In this document: in pieces, positions 27,727 to 37,555 of the stretch | Position numbering within the stretch: the first letter of the stretch is position 1 | How the letters are laid out: the number at the start of each line of letters is the position of its first letter | Assembly: GCA_012838805.1 (NCBI GenBank) | Contig: DUON01000017.1 | Coordinates: forward strand, 47,994 to 111,993 | Direction: 5' to 3' | DNA from: Clostridiales bacterium | Lineage (GTDB): Bacteria > Bacillota > Clostridia > Christensenellales > DTU072 | Length of the DNA stretch: 64,000 nucleotides | Made by a program: the position numbers and the translations under genes | Notes under the pieces: model-generated | Database searches by the model: none | Told to the model about the DNA's origin: nothing | Seen by the model: only the letters and a program-made list of their open reading frames with translations

Positions 27727-29958
27727 ATGAAATATATCAACCGTGAATATGGGTTTGAGGGCAGACCTCCTTTTTTTAAGGAATACTTTGAGGTCAAGGA
27801 AAAAGGGCTGTCGTCAGGAAAATTCAAATATCCCGAAGAGAGCTTGGCAGGTTATGGAATGGAGACCGCTGCTCCCAATGGCATGCTGTTCGCTGGAAAA
27901 CTGGGCACGCTGTGGGGAGTGAGGATTTCGTATCAAAAAGTGGCGAAATGGGTGGAACCCGAAGATTTTCTTTTGGATATGGGGAATTTTTTCGCAGCAA
28001 ATAAAGGCGGGCGTTTTGCTTATTTCAATCACGGAGATATCACTGCCAGTATCATAAACTACAAAAAGGACAGCCTTGTCTTATCCTTGTCGGGCATGAG
28101 CAAAGTTAAAGTAAGAGTAGAGGCATATCCCATAGCTCCTTCGGACGCCAAAATTAAGAATAAGGACGACCAAATAATAGGCGAAGCCAATCAAAGGGCG
28201 GTTATTCCCGGAACTATCAAAGCCAATGACTATGATATGGAGATAAGAGACCGCTATGAAGTTGAATTCAGCTCTTCTTCGGCGAAAAAAGAATATTTTG
28301 TCTTAAAAGCCTATTCTCCCCCCGAGGTTATTTTAGAAAACAATAGAATTATTTTTGAATACGCTCTGGATTCCCAATTTTCTAAAATAATATTTTTCAT
28401 GGCGGTAGGCGGAAAGGAGATTTTGGAGAATTTTCCCGATATTGAGGAATTGAATAACGGCTCAAACAAAGCGGAACTTATCTTTACGGCGGAAAAAATG
28501 GCGGGTAGCGGTCTGCTGGGCGAAAATCTTTCCAACGCTGTCAGCAAAAGCGTATGGCATAAGATATATGACCCGTATTTTAGATTTCCAATATTCATAG
28601 AAGACCGAAAGTCTTTCAATAAATACTATTCCTACGACACCTTGGAGCTTTCAACCGGGGCTTTGATACAAGCTCTTATGGGCGAATATGAGAACGCGAT
28701 TAAACAGCTTTTTATCTGTCCCGAGGATAAAGTTTTAGGCGCTTTGACGGCTTGGATATTGTTTTGTAGAACGCGGAACAAGAATATAATCGAAAATGTC
28801 TTTGAGCCGCTTATGAATTTGTTTGAAATAGATGGCGAATTGGTAAAAGCCGACAAGATGACATTGAGAGAGCTTGCCTATAAACAAAAGAATTCTCCTA
28901 TGAAAAATATCAAAAACGACGATTTATATAGCTTAGATATGAGTTCATATAAATATATGACCTTGGATATCCTTGTCAGAATGGCACAAATAACCAACAA
29001 CAGCGCTTTGAAAAAACTTAAGCAGGCAAGGTTTGAGTTAAAAAAGAACATTAACAATAATCTCTACAATCCAAAAATAGGTCTGTATATGGATAGGTAC
29101 TTAAACGGCGAATTTATACCCATATACGGTGCTAATTCCTTTTTGCCCCTTGCGGCGGGGGTAATAGATGATATAGACATACTGGAAAGGGTTCTTCTCA
29201 ATTTGAAAGACCGCAAGAAATTCGGCGGGGAATTTATGGTGCCCACATTGTCGGCAAGTCATCCCCTTTATGGCAAAAAGGGAGTGGACGACTTGGGCAA
29301 CGAAACAGAACCTTTTGAGAACTATACTGGAATGATATCCCCGCGCATAAATTTCCTAATTTATTTAGGATTGAAAAGATATGGAGTTAGCGAGCTGCAA
29401 GGAAAGCTTGCCTTAAGCAGCGTCAAGATGTATTCCAATTTATTGAAAAAGTATAACATAACCCCAAACTTTTATCTTCCCGAAAAGAACAAAAAGCCAA
29501 AAACTGCTCTGCGCCAATCGCTAAGCGGAAACCTTATGGCTTTTATTGGAATGATGGAAATATTAGATGTGGAATACTTCAAAGAGGACTTAAGACCCTC
29601 TATATGTTTTGGCACATTTGTGGAAGGCGGACATAGGCTTGCCAACATTGAATTGTTAGGACACACTTTCAGCGTCAATATTTCAGACGAGGAAGCCCTT
29701 GTCATTATGGACGGAGAAGAGGTTTTCAAAGGCAACGGCGGCAAGTTTATAGTCAGAAACTTCGTCGAGAACCCAAACGGAGCGGAATTTTTAATTTACA
29801 GCAAAGAGGATATAACGCTGAACATAAGCCTCCCTATTTTCGCATTAGACTTTAGCGGTCAAAAGAATCAATATACTTTTAATGTGGAGAGAGGAAAAAA
29901 TAAGATTATCATAGACAAAGACAAAGTAAAACCCTATAAAATTAGGTTTAATTTTTAA
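27727..29958 (+). CDS. GH63/MGH1-like (alpha/alpha)6-barrel carbohydrate-active protein
   Basis: The 743-residue protein has an N-terminal beta-rich region (about 1-260) and an alpha/alpha barrel (about 270-620). Family-like blocks are GLYMDRYLNGEFIPIYGANSFLPL and GGEFMVPTLSASHPLYG. The next block is NYTGMISPRINFLIYLGLKRYG, where trehalase and MGH1 enzymes have YWRGPxWPPxN. The aromatic-W-R-G-P is lost, which makes activity uncertain. No signal peptide is seen. It follows rng by 8 bp with AGGAGG, but any functional link to it is unclear. Other alpha/alpha barrel families (GH94, GH15) are possible. Confidence 0.6.
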   Translation: MKYINREYGFEGRPPFFKEYFEVKEKGLSSGKFKYPEESLAGYGMETAAPNGMLFAGKLGTLWGVRISYQKVAKWVEPEDFLLDMGNFFAANKGGRFAYFNHGDITASIINYKKDSLVLSLSGMSKVKVRVEAYPIAPSDAKIKNKDDQIIGEANQRAVIPGTIKANDYDMEIRDRYEVEFSSSSAKKEYFVLKAYSPPEVILENNRIIFEYALDSQFSKIIFFMAVGGKEILENFPDIEELNNGSNKAELIFTAEKMAGSGLLGENLSNAVSKSVWHKIYDPYFRFPIFIEDRKSFNKYYSYDTLELSTGALIQALMGEYENAIKQLFICPEDKVLGALTAWILFCRTRNKNIIENVFEPLMNLFEIDGELVKADKMTLRELAYKQKNSPMKNIKNDDLYSLDMSSYKYMTLDILVRMAQITNNSALKKLKQARFELKKNINNNLYNPKIGLYMDRYLNGEFIPIYGANSFLPLAAGVIDDIDILERVLLNLKDRKKFGGEFMVPTLSASHPLYGKKGVDDLGNETEPFENYTGMISPRINFLIYLGLKRYGVSELQGKLALSSVKMYSNLLKKYNITPNFYLPEKNKKPKTALRQSLSGNLMAFIGMMEILDVEYFKEDLRPSICFGTFVEGGHRLANIELLGHTFSVNISDEEALVIMDGEEVFKGNGGKFIVRNFVENPNGAEFLIYSKEDITLNISLPIFALDFSGQKNQYTFNVERGKNKIIIDKDKVKPYKIRFNF

Positions 29959-29995
29959 TTTACAGCTTTTTGCAAAGATATAGCGTTTTTTAAGC

Positions 29996-30024
29996 TTGTA
30001 AAAAAAATAATAGTCTGCTATAAT
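29996..30024 (+). promoter_or_regulatory. Promoter of the Wzz-like gene
   Basis: TTGTAA, a 17-bp spacer and a perfect TATAAT (30019-30024) lie about 38 bases upstream of the start. An imperfect inverted repeat (TTTACAGCTT...AAGCTTGTAAA) overlaps the -35. Confidence 0.65.
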
Positions 30025-30061
30025 TTACTAATCAATGAACTTGTCGAGGAGGCAGATAAAA

Positions 30062-31555
30062 GTGAATAAAAATATACATAACAACGAACTCACATTTCAA
30101 TCCATTTTTGCGCTTATAAAACGCAGCTTTGTAAGGATTGTGATATTCGTACTTGTTACGGCTGTTTTGACGGGAGGCGTGGGAGCCATTATTATTTTCG
30201 CGATCAAAGAGCCGCAAAATTATCAAGCTATGATACAGTTTAACTATGCCGGAGTCGAAGACGGTCTTGACCCGTGGGGCAGAAAGCTGGATGTTTCTAA
30301 AATCAAAGCAGACAATATCATTAGCGAAGCACTGATAGAAAACAATTTTTCTGAAAAAGAAAGGGCAGAGCTTAGAGACAAAATCAAGAACAACATCACC
30401 ATTGCGGGAGTGGTGCCTGACGATATAATGGAACAGATTCTTATTATCAAAGAGATAGCCACAAAAAATCCCCAACAGCTCAACGAACTTAAAAATTTGA
30501 AGTACTATTCAACTTCTTATGTAGTTTGTTTGAATTCCGACGAATTAGACTTGTCTCACAGCCAGTATATCGATATATTGAATTCTATTGTTGACAACTA
30601 TATTGTTGAATTCAAGGAGAAATACGGTCATGGCGATGTTTTGGGAACCTTAATAGCCGAAGAAGTGGACTTTTCTACATATGACTATGTGGAAATATAC
30701 GATGTATTCAATACCCAAGTTCAAGATATCATAAGATATTTGAATTTCTTAGTTGATTCAAGCGGCAGTTTCCGCACGACCTCAACCAAGCTTTCTTTCG
30801 CCGATTTGCGCTCAAGAGTAAATGCCATAAAAAACTATAACCTTAAATCGCTTGAGACCTACATCTTTGAATACGGCATAGCCAGCGAGAATTCCTTAAT
30901 AGGGGTAGAAGTCTATATCCAAGAAAAATTAGAGAGAATAGATATTCAGATTGCTGCCACCGAGAATCTTATCAATAACACCAAACAGGCTATGGAAGAC
31001 TTTAGAGACTTCTATAACACCAGAAGAGATGTTTTGGGCAACGAGGAGCAATATCTTGCCAATGGTGATATCTATCAAATGTACGCCAACGACCTTGTAA
31101 AATATCAAAAAGAGCTGGTGCAATATCAAACAGATAAGGAGCTTTGGGAAAAGAGGCTGGAGAAATTCCAAGCTTTTGTGGACCAAGAAGAGAATGATCA
31201 AAGCGACCATACCAAGGCTGAGATGATAGATTATGCCGATGCCATGATAGAGAATATCAGTACGGCTTTGAAATCCGAAATTGACAGAATAAACGACGCC
31301 GTCCAAGAGTATATGGAAACCGAAGTGCTTAAAAACAGCATTATGAAGACTGTTTCAGCGGTTAGGGTGTTCGAAGACAAAGACAATATCAAGACACTTG
31401 CGATAGCCGTAATCATAGCTTCATTTTTGGCGTTCTTGGCGGCATTAATAGTCACCAATATAAAGGAAAAGAAGGCTTCCATCATAGGTGTGAAAGATGA
31501 GGCGGAGAGTGTGGAAAAGCCTATTAAACAAGCCTCCAAGGAACAAAAACAATGA
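30062..31555 (+). CDS. Wzz-like two-helix membrane protein with coiled coil
   Basis: The 497-residue protein has a membrane helix near residues 22-48 and another near 447-468, enclosing about 400 extracytoplasmic residues with coiled-coil stretches. That topology matches Wzz/chain-length determinant and tyrosine-kinase adaptor proteins. The sequence similarity is too weak to name a polysaccharide. GAGGAGG lies 9 bases before a GTG at 30062, which is preferred to the ATG at 30035 with no such site. No glycosyltransferase or kinase gene flanks it. A terminator follows. Confidence 0.55.
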   Translation: MNKNIHNNELTFQSIFALIKRSFVRIVIFVLVTAVLTGGVGAIIIFAIKEPQNYQAMIQFNYAGVEDGLDPWGRKLDVSKIKADNIISEALIENNFSEKERAELRDKIKNNITIAGVVPDDIMEQILIIKEIATKNPQQLNELKNLKYYSTSYVVCLNSDELDLSHSQYIDILNSIVDNYIVEFKEKYGHGDVLGTLIAEEVDFSTYDYVEIYDVFNTQVQDIIRYLNFLVDSSGSFRTTSTKLSFADLRSRVNAIKNYNLKSLETYIFEYGIASENSLIGVEVYIQEKLERIDIQIAATENLINNTKQAMEDFRDFYNTRRDVLGNEEQYLANGDIYQMYANDLVKYQKELVQYQTDKELWEKRLEKFQAFVDQEENDQSDHTKAEMIDYADAMIENISTALKSEIDRINDAVQEYMETEVLKNSIMKTVSAVRVFEDKDNIKTLAIAVIIASFLAFLAALIVTNIKEKKASIIGVKDEAESVEKPIKQASKEQKQ

Positions 31556-31580
31556 TTTAAGACTTTGAAGTATTAATATA

Positions 31581-31609
31581 AGCCGTGAGAAATATCTCAC
31601 GGCTTTTTT
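31581..31609 (+). terminator. Terminator after the Wzz-like gene
   Basis: AGCCGTGAGA and TCTCACGGCT form a perfect 10-bp stem with a 4-nt loop, followed by six T residues. Confidence 0.9.
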
Positions 31610-31640
31610 ATATTAATGACGCTATTACCATCTGCTTCGC

Positions 31641-31669
31641 TTTACTTTTTAATAATGTACTGATATAAT
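31641..31669 (+). promoter_or_regulatory. Promoter of the hydratase-paaK-ior operon
   Basis: TTTACT, a 17-bp spacer and TATAAT (31664-31669) lie about 35 bases before the first gene, right after the terminator of the previous unit. Confidence 0.7.
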
Positions 31670-31703
31670 TTTTTTATTATTTTTATTTTTAAGGAGTGTA
31701 TAG

Positions 31704-33941
31704 ATGATAAAACTATCCAAAAAAGGAGTATATTTTCTAAACGGGAAGAGGGTAAGCCCCAATAAGCTGAGCGCTGAACAGACAGAAAGTGCTTATAAAG
31801 GGACGATCGCTTATTCTATCCTATCCGCGCACAACACCCTTGAAAAGACAGAAAAAAACAGCCCCTTAAAGCTCAAGTTTGATGCTATGGCGTCGCATGA
31901 CATAACTTATGTGGGCATTATTCAAACGGCTAAGGCAAGCGGGCTTAAGAAATTCCCCATACCGTATGTTTTGACAAACTGCCACAATAGTCTTTGTGCT
32001 GTCGGGGGAACAATAAATGAAGATGACCACAATTTTGGATACTCCGCCGCGAAAAAGTATGGCGGAATTTATGTTCCAGCTCATCAAGGAGTCATTCACA
32101 GCTATATGAGGGAGAGAATGGCTGGGTGCGGAAAGATGATTTTAGGTTCGGATTCGCATACTCGATACGGTGCTTTGGGTACTATGGCGATAGGCGAGGG
32201 CGGCGGGGAGCTGGTCAAACAACTTCTTGGAAAGACCTATGATATCCCTTACCCCGGAGTGGTAGGGGTGGAACTCAAAGGACGCCTAAGGAAAGGCGTA
32301 GGACCGCAGGATGTGGCTCTTACGATTATTAAGGCGGTTTTTGAAAAAGGCTATGTCAAGAACAAGGTCATGGAGTTTTTTGGAAGCGGCATAAAAAATC
32401 TGCCCATTGAGTATAGAAACGGAATCGATGTCATGACTACGGAGACCACATGCTTGAGTTCTATTTGGCAAACTGACGATAAGGTCAAAAAGTACTTTTT
32501 TACACATAAAAGAGAACAGGACTATAAGCCCTTGAAAGCAAAGGACTTAGTCTATTATGACGGATATATAAGAGTAAACCTTTCCAAAATAGAGCCTATG
32601 ATAGCCTTGCCCTTTCATCCCAGCAATGTCTATACCATAAGGGAGTTGTTAGAAAATCCCTATGAGATTCTATCCAAATGCGAAGAGGAAGGCAACAGAC
32701 TCTTAAAAGGCAAAGGTCAATTCAAATTGACGAACAAGATAGTCAACGGCAAAATCAAAGTTGATCAAGCGATTATTGCTGGCTGTGCGGGCGGACTCTA
32801 TGATAATATTATGGAAGCCGTCAATATCATAAGGGGAAAGGATATCGGGAACAGGCTGTCCATGAGCGTCTATCCCGGCTCTCAGCCGATATATATAGAT
32901 TTGGCAAGGAAAGGTGCGATAGCCGAGCTATTGAAAAGCGGTGTCAATGTCAAGACGGCATTCTGCGGACCTTGTTTTGGTGCGGGGGATATCCCGTCGC
33001 ATAACGGTTTTTCGATAAGACACACCACAAGAAATTTTGAGTCCAGAGAAGGCTCCAAGCCCGCCGAAGGGCAAATGGCGGCGGTGGCGCTTATGGACTC
33101 AAGAAGCATTGCCGCAACGGCAATAAACGGCGGTTATCTTACCCCTGCCACAGAGATTGAGTATAACAACAGGATAAAGCCTTTCTCATATGACGACAGC
33201 GTATATGAGTCAAGAATATATGACGGATATGGAAATCCCGACGACAGTGTAGAATTGCAATATGGACCTAATATTACAGATTGGCCTAAAATGCAAGGAC
33301 TCAAAAGACACCTTCTTATGAAAGTGGCAGCTGTCATAGACGACCCCGTGACCACAACGGATGAGCTTATACCTTCGGGGGAGACTTCTTCATACCGCTC
33401 CAATCCCTTAAGGCTTGCAGAGTTTACTTTGAGCAGAAAAAGACCTGACTATGTGGAAAGGGCGAAGCAAATACAAGCTTTGGAATTGAGGGCGAGGAAT
33501 GGAGATTTCGACGAGGAATATTTGAGTGTTATTAAGGCGGCGGCGGTGGATAAGAACGAAGTGGGTACGGGCAGTGTTATTTATGCAAATAGACCCGGCG
33601 ACGGCAGCGCCCGAGAGCAGGCGGCGTCATGCCAAAGAGTTCTTGGCGGAGTCGCCAATATCGCCAAGGAATACGCCACAAAAAGATATCGCTCCAACCT
33701 GATAAACTGGGGAATGATACCGTTTATTTATGATAACAAAAAGCCGCTTGAAGTGGACGATATTATCATTATTAAAGACATAAAACGAATCTTTGACGAA
33801 TATCAGATAAAAGCCAATGTATTCAGAAAAGGAAAGAACTTCACTATTACGCTGAAAATGGACAAAATGAGCCAAGAAGAAAAGCAAATAATACAAAAAG
33901 GTAGCTTAATAAATTTTTACAGAAGCCAAGAAGGAGAATAA
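31704..33941 (+). CDS. Aconitase-family hydratase (YbhJ-like)
   Basis: The 745-residue enzyme has the aconitase parts in order: SDSHTRYGALGTMAIGEGGGEL (about 150-170), iron-sulfur Cys in AGCAGG (about 358) and in FCGPCFG (about 418-421), and the swivel-domain segment SRKRPDYV/GSVIYANRPGDGSARE near 570-640. The first cluster Cys lies in AGCAGG instead of the usual TSCTNS. That fits the YbhJ branch more than classic AcnA/AcnB, so the substrate could be citrate or another hydroxy-acid. It starts 2 bp before the paaK-ior genes and shares their transcript. AAGGAG precedes the ATG. Confidence 0.8.
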   Translation: MIKLSKKGVYFLNGKRVSPNKLSAEQTESAYKGTIAYSILSAHNTLEKTEKNSPLKLKFDAMASHDITYVGIIQTAKASGLKKFPIPYVLTNCHNSLCAVGGTINEDDHNFGYSAAKKYGGIYVPAHQGVIHSYMRERMAGCGKMILGSDSHTRYGALGTMAIGEGGGELVKQLLGKTYDIPYPGVVGVELKGRLRKGVGPQDVALTIIKAVFEKGYVKNKVMEFFGSGIKNLPIEYRNGIDVMTTETTCLSSIWQTDDKVKKYFFTHKREQDYKPLKAKDLVYYDGYIRVNLSKIEPMIALPFHPSNVYTIRELLENPYEILSKCEEEGNRLLKGKGQFKLTNKIVNGKIKVDQAIIAGCAGGLYDNIMEAVNIIRGKDIGNRLSMSVYPGSQPIYIDLARKGAIAELLKSGVNVKTAFCGPCFGAGDIPSHNGFSIRHTTRNFESREGSKPAEGQMAAVALMDSRSIAATAINGGYLTPATEIEYNNRIKPFSYDDSVYESRIYDGYGNPDDSVELQYGPNITDWPKMQGLKRHLLMKVAAVIDDPVTTTDELIPSGETSSYRSNPLRLAEFTLSRKRPDYVERAKQIQALELRARNGDFDEEYLSVIKAAAVDKNEVGTGSVIYANRPGDGSAREQAASCQRVLGGVANIAKEYATKRYRSNLINWGMIPFIYDNKKPLEVDDIIIIKDIKRIFDEYQIKANVFRKGKNFTITLKMDKMSQEEKQIIQKGSLINFYRSQEGE

Positions 33942-33943
33942 AA

Positions 33944-35245
33944 ATGATATTTGACAAAAAGTATGAAACTATGAAAAGAGAGGACATGCAAAAGCTTCAG
34001 CTTAAAAGGCTGAAGAAGATTGTAAAGTACGCTTATGACACGATTCCTTTTTATAAGAAAAAATATAACGAGGCGGGCTTTAATCCCGAGTCCATAAAAT
34101 CGCTTGACGACATAAGAAGAATTCCCTTTGTCGTAAAAGACGACTTAAGAGACGCTTATCCTTACGGGCTTTTGGCTGTACATACCGATAATCTTATCAG
34201 AATTCACGCATCAAGCGGCACCAGCGGAAAACCTACTGTCGTGGCTTATACAAAAAAAGACCTTGATATGTGGTCGGACTGCTGTGCGCGCATCATTGTG
34301 GCGGGCGGCGGAAGCAGCAAGGACATCGTTCAAATTTCTTTTGGATACGGTCTTTTTACGGGCGCTTTGGGCATGCATCAAGGTTATGAAAAACTTGGTG
34401 CCACGGTTATACCCGCAAGTTCTGGGAACACCCAACGGCAAATTATGTTATTAAAAGACCTTAAGGCGACGGCTTTGGTGTCCACTCCGTCTTATGCGTT
34501 ATACATAGGTGAGATGATAGAAAAGCTTGGATATAAGAAAGAAGACTTCAACCTTAAGCTTGGCTTCTTTGGATCAGAGGCATCCAGCGTGGAGATGCAC
34601 AAGGAAATTCAAAAAAAACTGGGGGTTTTTCCCACAGACAACTATGGTTTATCGGAAATTATCGGTCCGGGCGTAAGCGGAGAATGCATGGAAAAAGACG
34701 GAATGCATGTCAATGAAGACCATTTTTATCCCGAAGCTTTGAATCCGGATACCTTAGAGCCCGTAAAGGAAGGCGAATATGGGGAATTGGTCTTGACAAC
34801 CTTGACAAAAGAGGGTATGCCAATAATCAGATACCGCACCAAGGACATTACTTCCTTAAATTATCAGCCCTGCAAATGCGGCAGAACAACAGTGAGAATG
34901 GCGAGACTTAGGGGTAGAACGGACGATATGCTTATTGTCAAGGGAGTGAATGTGTTCCCGTCTCAGATAGAAAGCGTTCTTATGGATATGCCCGAGATTG
35001 GAGGGCAATATGAGATAGTCGTCACAAGAGACGAGCATTATAGGGACACCTTGGAAGTAAAAGTGGAAGTCGCAGATGCTTTGCTTATTACGGATTTTAA
35101 GAACCTTGAACTGTTAAGGGACAAGGTCAGAAACAATTTGAGATCGACTTTACAAATAGATGCCAATGTCAAACTTGTAGAGCCGCTCAGCCTTAAAAGA
35201 TTTGAGGGAAAAAGCAAGAGGGTAACCGACTTAAGAAAAATATAG
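33944..35245 (+). CDS. paaK: Phenylacetate-CoA ligase (first copy)
   Basis: This adenylating enzyme of 433 residues joins aryl-acetates to CoA, using ATP. Adenylate-forming motifs are RIHASSGTSGKPTVV, FGYGLFTGALGMH and YGLSEIIGPGVSGEC. A conserved CKCGRTTVRMARLRGRTDD block with Cys lies near residue 310, and KGVNVFPSQIES marks the C-terminal domain. Run in reverse beside indolepyruvate oxidoreductase, it turns aryl-acetyl-CoA into free aryl-acid plus ATP. AAGGAGAA precedes the ATG. A second copy lies on the other side of iorAB. Confidence 0.92.
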   Translation: MIFDKKYETMKREDMQKLQLKRLKKIVKYAYDTIPFYKKKYNEAGFNPESIKSLDDIRRIPFVVKDDLRDAYPYGLLAVHTDNLIRIHASSGTSGKPTVVAYTKKDLDMWSDCCARIIVAGGGSSKDIVQISFGYGLFTGALGMHQGYEKLGATVIPASSGNTQRQIMLLKDLKATALVSTPSYALYIGEMIEKLGYKKEDFNLKLGFFGSEASSVEMHKEIQKKLGVFPTDNYGLSEIIGPGVSGECMEKDGMHVNEDHFYPEALNPDTLEPVKEGEYGELVLTTLTKEGMPIIRYRTKDITSLNYQPCKCGRTTVRMARLRGRTDDMLIVKGVNVFPSQIESVLMDMPEIGGQYEIVVTRDEHYRDTLEVKVEVADALLITDFKNLELLRDKVRNNLRSTLQIDANVKLVEPLSLKRFEGKSKRVTDLRKI

Positions 35246-35257
35246 ATGAGGTAGCGA

Positions 35258-36970
35258 ATGAAGAAAATAATGTTGACCAACCATGCTGTGGCGTTAGGCG
35301 CATATGAAGCGGGAGTAAGGGTAGTAAGCTCATATCCCGGAACGCCCAGCACGGAGATTACTGAACAATTAGCTAAATATAAAGACATACATACCGAATG
35401 GGCGCCCAACGAGAAAGTGGCTTTGGAAGTTGCGATAGGCGCTTCAGTCGCTGGAGCGCGTGCTATGTCATGTATGAAACATGTGGGCTTAAATGTGGCG
35501 GCGGACCCGTTGTTTACTTGTGCGTATACGGGCGTAAACGCAGGGCTTGTCATAGCTGTGGCAGACGACCCCGGCATGCACAGTTCCCAAAACGAACAAG
35601 ATTCCAGATATTATGCCATGAGCGCACATGTCCCCATGTTAGAACCTGCCGACAGCCAGCAAGCCAAGGATTTCACCATGCTGGCTTTTGAATTGAGCGA
35701 AAAATATGATACGCCGATTTTGTTGAGGCTTACCACAAGGATAGCTCACAGCCAAGGCTATGTGGAGATAGGAGAAAGAGAGGAGACTGCGCTTAAGGAA
35801 TACAAGAAAGATTCAAAAAAATATGTGATGACTCCCGCTGGTGCAAGACCAAGGCATATTGAGGTTGAGAAAAGAGAAGACCTACTTCAGCAAGACTCAA
35901 ATCACTTTGAAATAAACACAGTTGAATATAGGAACAAAAAACTGGGTATTGTGTGCGGGGGAAGCGTCTATCATTATGTAAAAGAGGCGACCGACGCTTC
36001 TATTCTTAAATTGGGTATGGTGTATCCTCTTCCTATTGAAAAAATTAAGCGGTTTTCAAAGAATGTAGACGAGCTCATAGTCGTTGAAGAGCTTGAACCC
36101 TTTATCGAGACACAGCTTAAGGCGGCGGGCATCAAATGCCGCGGCAAAGAGCTTTTTGGAAGACAGGGAGAGCTTAGTGTAGCCTTGATAAGAAATAAGC
36201 TTGGCTTAGGCTCTTTGATAGAAAGCGATAAATTATTGCCCGCAAGACCCCCAGTTATGTGTGCGGGATGCCCGCATAGGGGCGTTTTTTATGTCTTGTC
36301 TAAATTGAAGCTGACGGTTACTGGTGATATAGGTTGCTATACGCTTGGGGCAGCTCCCCCGTTGAGCGCTTTGGATACCTGTATTTGTATGGGCGCAAGC
36401 GTGGGCATGGCACACGGCTTTGATTTGGCGAGAAGAGAGAATAATGTAGTCGGCGTTATTGGAGACTCAACCTTTGTTCACAGCGGAATTACGGGAGTAA
36501 TAAACAGCGTTTATAACAAGGGCAAGTCCACAATAATTATTTTAGACAATTCCACAACGGGAATGACTGGTCATCAGAACAACCCCGCCACTGGAAAGAC
36601 GATATACGGAGAAGAAACATTCAGGCTGGATTTGGAAGCCTTGGTTAGAGCGTGTGGCGTTAAGCATGTCAAGGTAGTGGACGCTTATGACCTTAAACAA
36701 ATAGAAGACGCATTAAGAGAGGAAATAAACAAACCCGAAGTCAGCGTAATAATCGCAAGAAGACCTTGCGTCTTGCTTCCGCAAATAAAGCAATCAACTC
36801 CTTATTATATCAACGATAAATGCAAAAAGTGCAAGATGTGCCTTAAGATAGGATGTCCGGGAATAGAATACATAGACGGCGATATAAGAATAAATAGGGA
36901 GCTCTGCACGGGCTGCGGAGTGTGTCAAGCCTTGTGTAAGTTTGGAGCGATAGTCAAGGAGGATAAATGA
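35258..36970 (+). CDS. iorA: Indolepyruvate:ferredoxin oxidoreductase subunit alpha
   Basis: The 570-residue subunit oxidatively decarboxylates aryl-pyruvates from aromatic amino acids to aryl-acetyl-CoA. The N-terminal half has the pyrimidine-binding fold (SYPGTPSTEIT). The TPP-diphosphate site is GDIGCYTLGAAPP with GDSTFVHSGITG near 355-415. The C-terminus (about 510-565) is a ferredoxin with two CxxC(x)nC sets (CKKCKMC, CTGCGVCQALC) for 4Fe-4S clusters. It works with IorB, encoded 1 bp downstream. The ATG is at 35258 after GATGAGGTAG. Confidence 0.95.
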   Translation: MKKIMLTNHAVALGAYEAGVRVVSSYPGTPSTEITEQLAKYKDIHTEWAPNEKVALEVAIGASVAGARAMSCMKHVGLNVAADPLFTCAYTGVNAGLVIAVADDPGMHSSQNEQDSRYYAMSAHVPMLEPADSQQAKDFTMLAFELSEKYDTPILLRLTTRIAHSQGYVEIGEREETALKEYKKDSKKYVMTPAGARPRHIEVEKREDLLQQDSNHFEINTVEYRNKKLGIVCGGSVYHYVKEATDASILKLGMVYPLPIEKIKRFSKNVDELIVVEELEPFIETQLKAAGIKCRGKELFGRQGELSVALIRNKLGLGSLIESDKLLPARPPVMCAGCPHRGVFYVLSKLKLTVTGDIGCYTLGAAPPLSALDTCICMGASVGMAHGFDLARRENNVVGVIGDSTFVHSGITGVINSVYNKGKSTIIILDNSTTGMTGHQNNPATGKTIYGEETFRLDLEALVRACGVKHVKVVDAYDLKQIEDALREEINKPEVSVIIARRPCVLLPQIKQSTPYYINDKCKKCKMCLKIGCPGIEYIDGDIRINRELCTGCGVCQALCKFGAIVKEDK

Positions 36971-36971
36971 T

Positions 36972-37541
36972 ATGAATACCAATATACTTATTGTCGGAGT
37001 GGGCGGACAAGGTACGCTTCTTGCAAGCAGGATATTAGGCAGTCTTGCTCATATGCTTGATAAAGAATGCAAGCTTAGCGAAGTTCACGGCATGAGCCAA
37101 AGAGGCGGAAGCGTGGTGACTCATGTCAGGGTAGGCGATAAAGTTCTTTCACCTTTGGTCTCCGAGGGCGAAACGGATTTCATACTGGCTTTTGAGAAAT
37201 TGGAGGCATTGAGATGGCGGCACTACTTAAAAAAAGACGGCATTCTTATTGTCAATAATCAAGAGATTATGCCCATGCCCGTCATTACGGGAGAGATGAA
37301 ATATCCGCAAGATATCTTTGATATACTTGAAAAAGAGGGGATACGCTATGAGAAAATAAACGCTTTGGACTTGGCTAAGCAAGCGGGAACTACAAAAGCA
37401 GTGAATACTGTTATGCTTGGGGTTTTGGCGAAATTGCTGGGTATAGATTATGACAAAATTCAAAAAGCAGTCGAAAATACCGTAAAGGAAAAGTTTATTG
37501 AAGTCAACAAAAAAGCTTTGGATTTGGGATACAATAATTAA
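36972..37541 (+). CDS. iorB: Indolepyruvate:ferredoxin oxidoreductase subunit beta
   Basis: The 189-residue gamma-type subunit has the nucleotide-binding start NILIVGVGGQGTLLAS, then SEVHGMSQRGGSVVTHVR, a family hallmark. AAGGAGG lies 9 bases before the ATG, inside iorA. Together with IorA it forms the alpha2beta2 enzyme that passes electrons to ferredoxin. It ends 14 bp before the second paaK. Confidence 0.95.
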   Translation: MNTNILIVGVGGQGTLLASRILGSLAHMLDKECKLSEVHGMSQRGGSVVTHVRVGDKVLSPLVSEGETDFILAFEKLEALRWRHYLKKDGILIVNNQEIMPMPVITGEMKYPQDIFDILEKEGIRYEKINALDLAKQAGTTKAVNTVMLGVLAKLLGIDYDKIQKAVENTVKEKFIEVNKKALDLGYNN

Positions 37542-37555
37542 GAGGCGAGGTAGGA

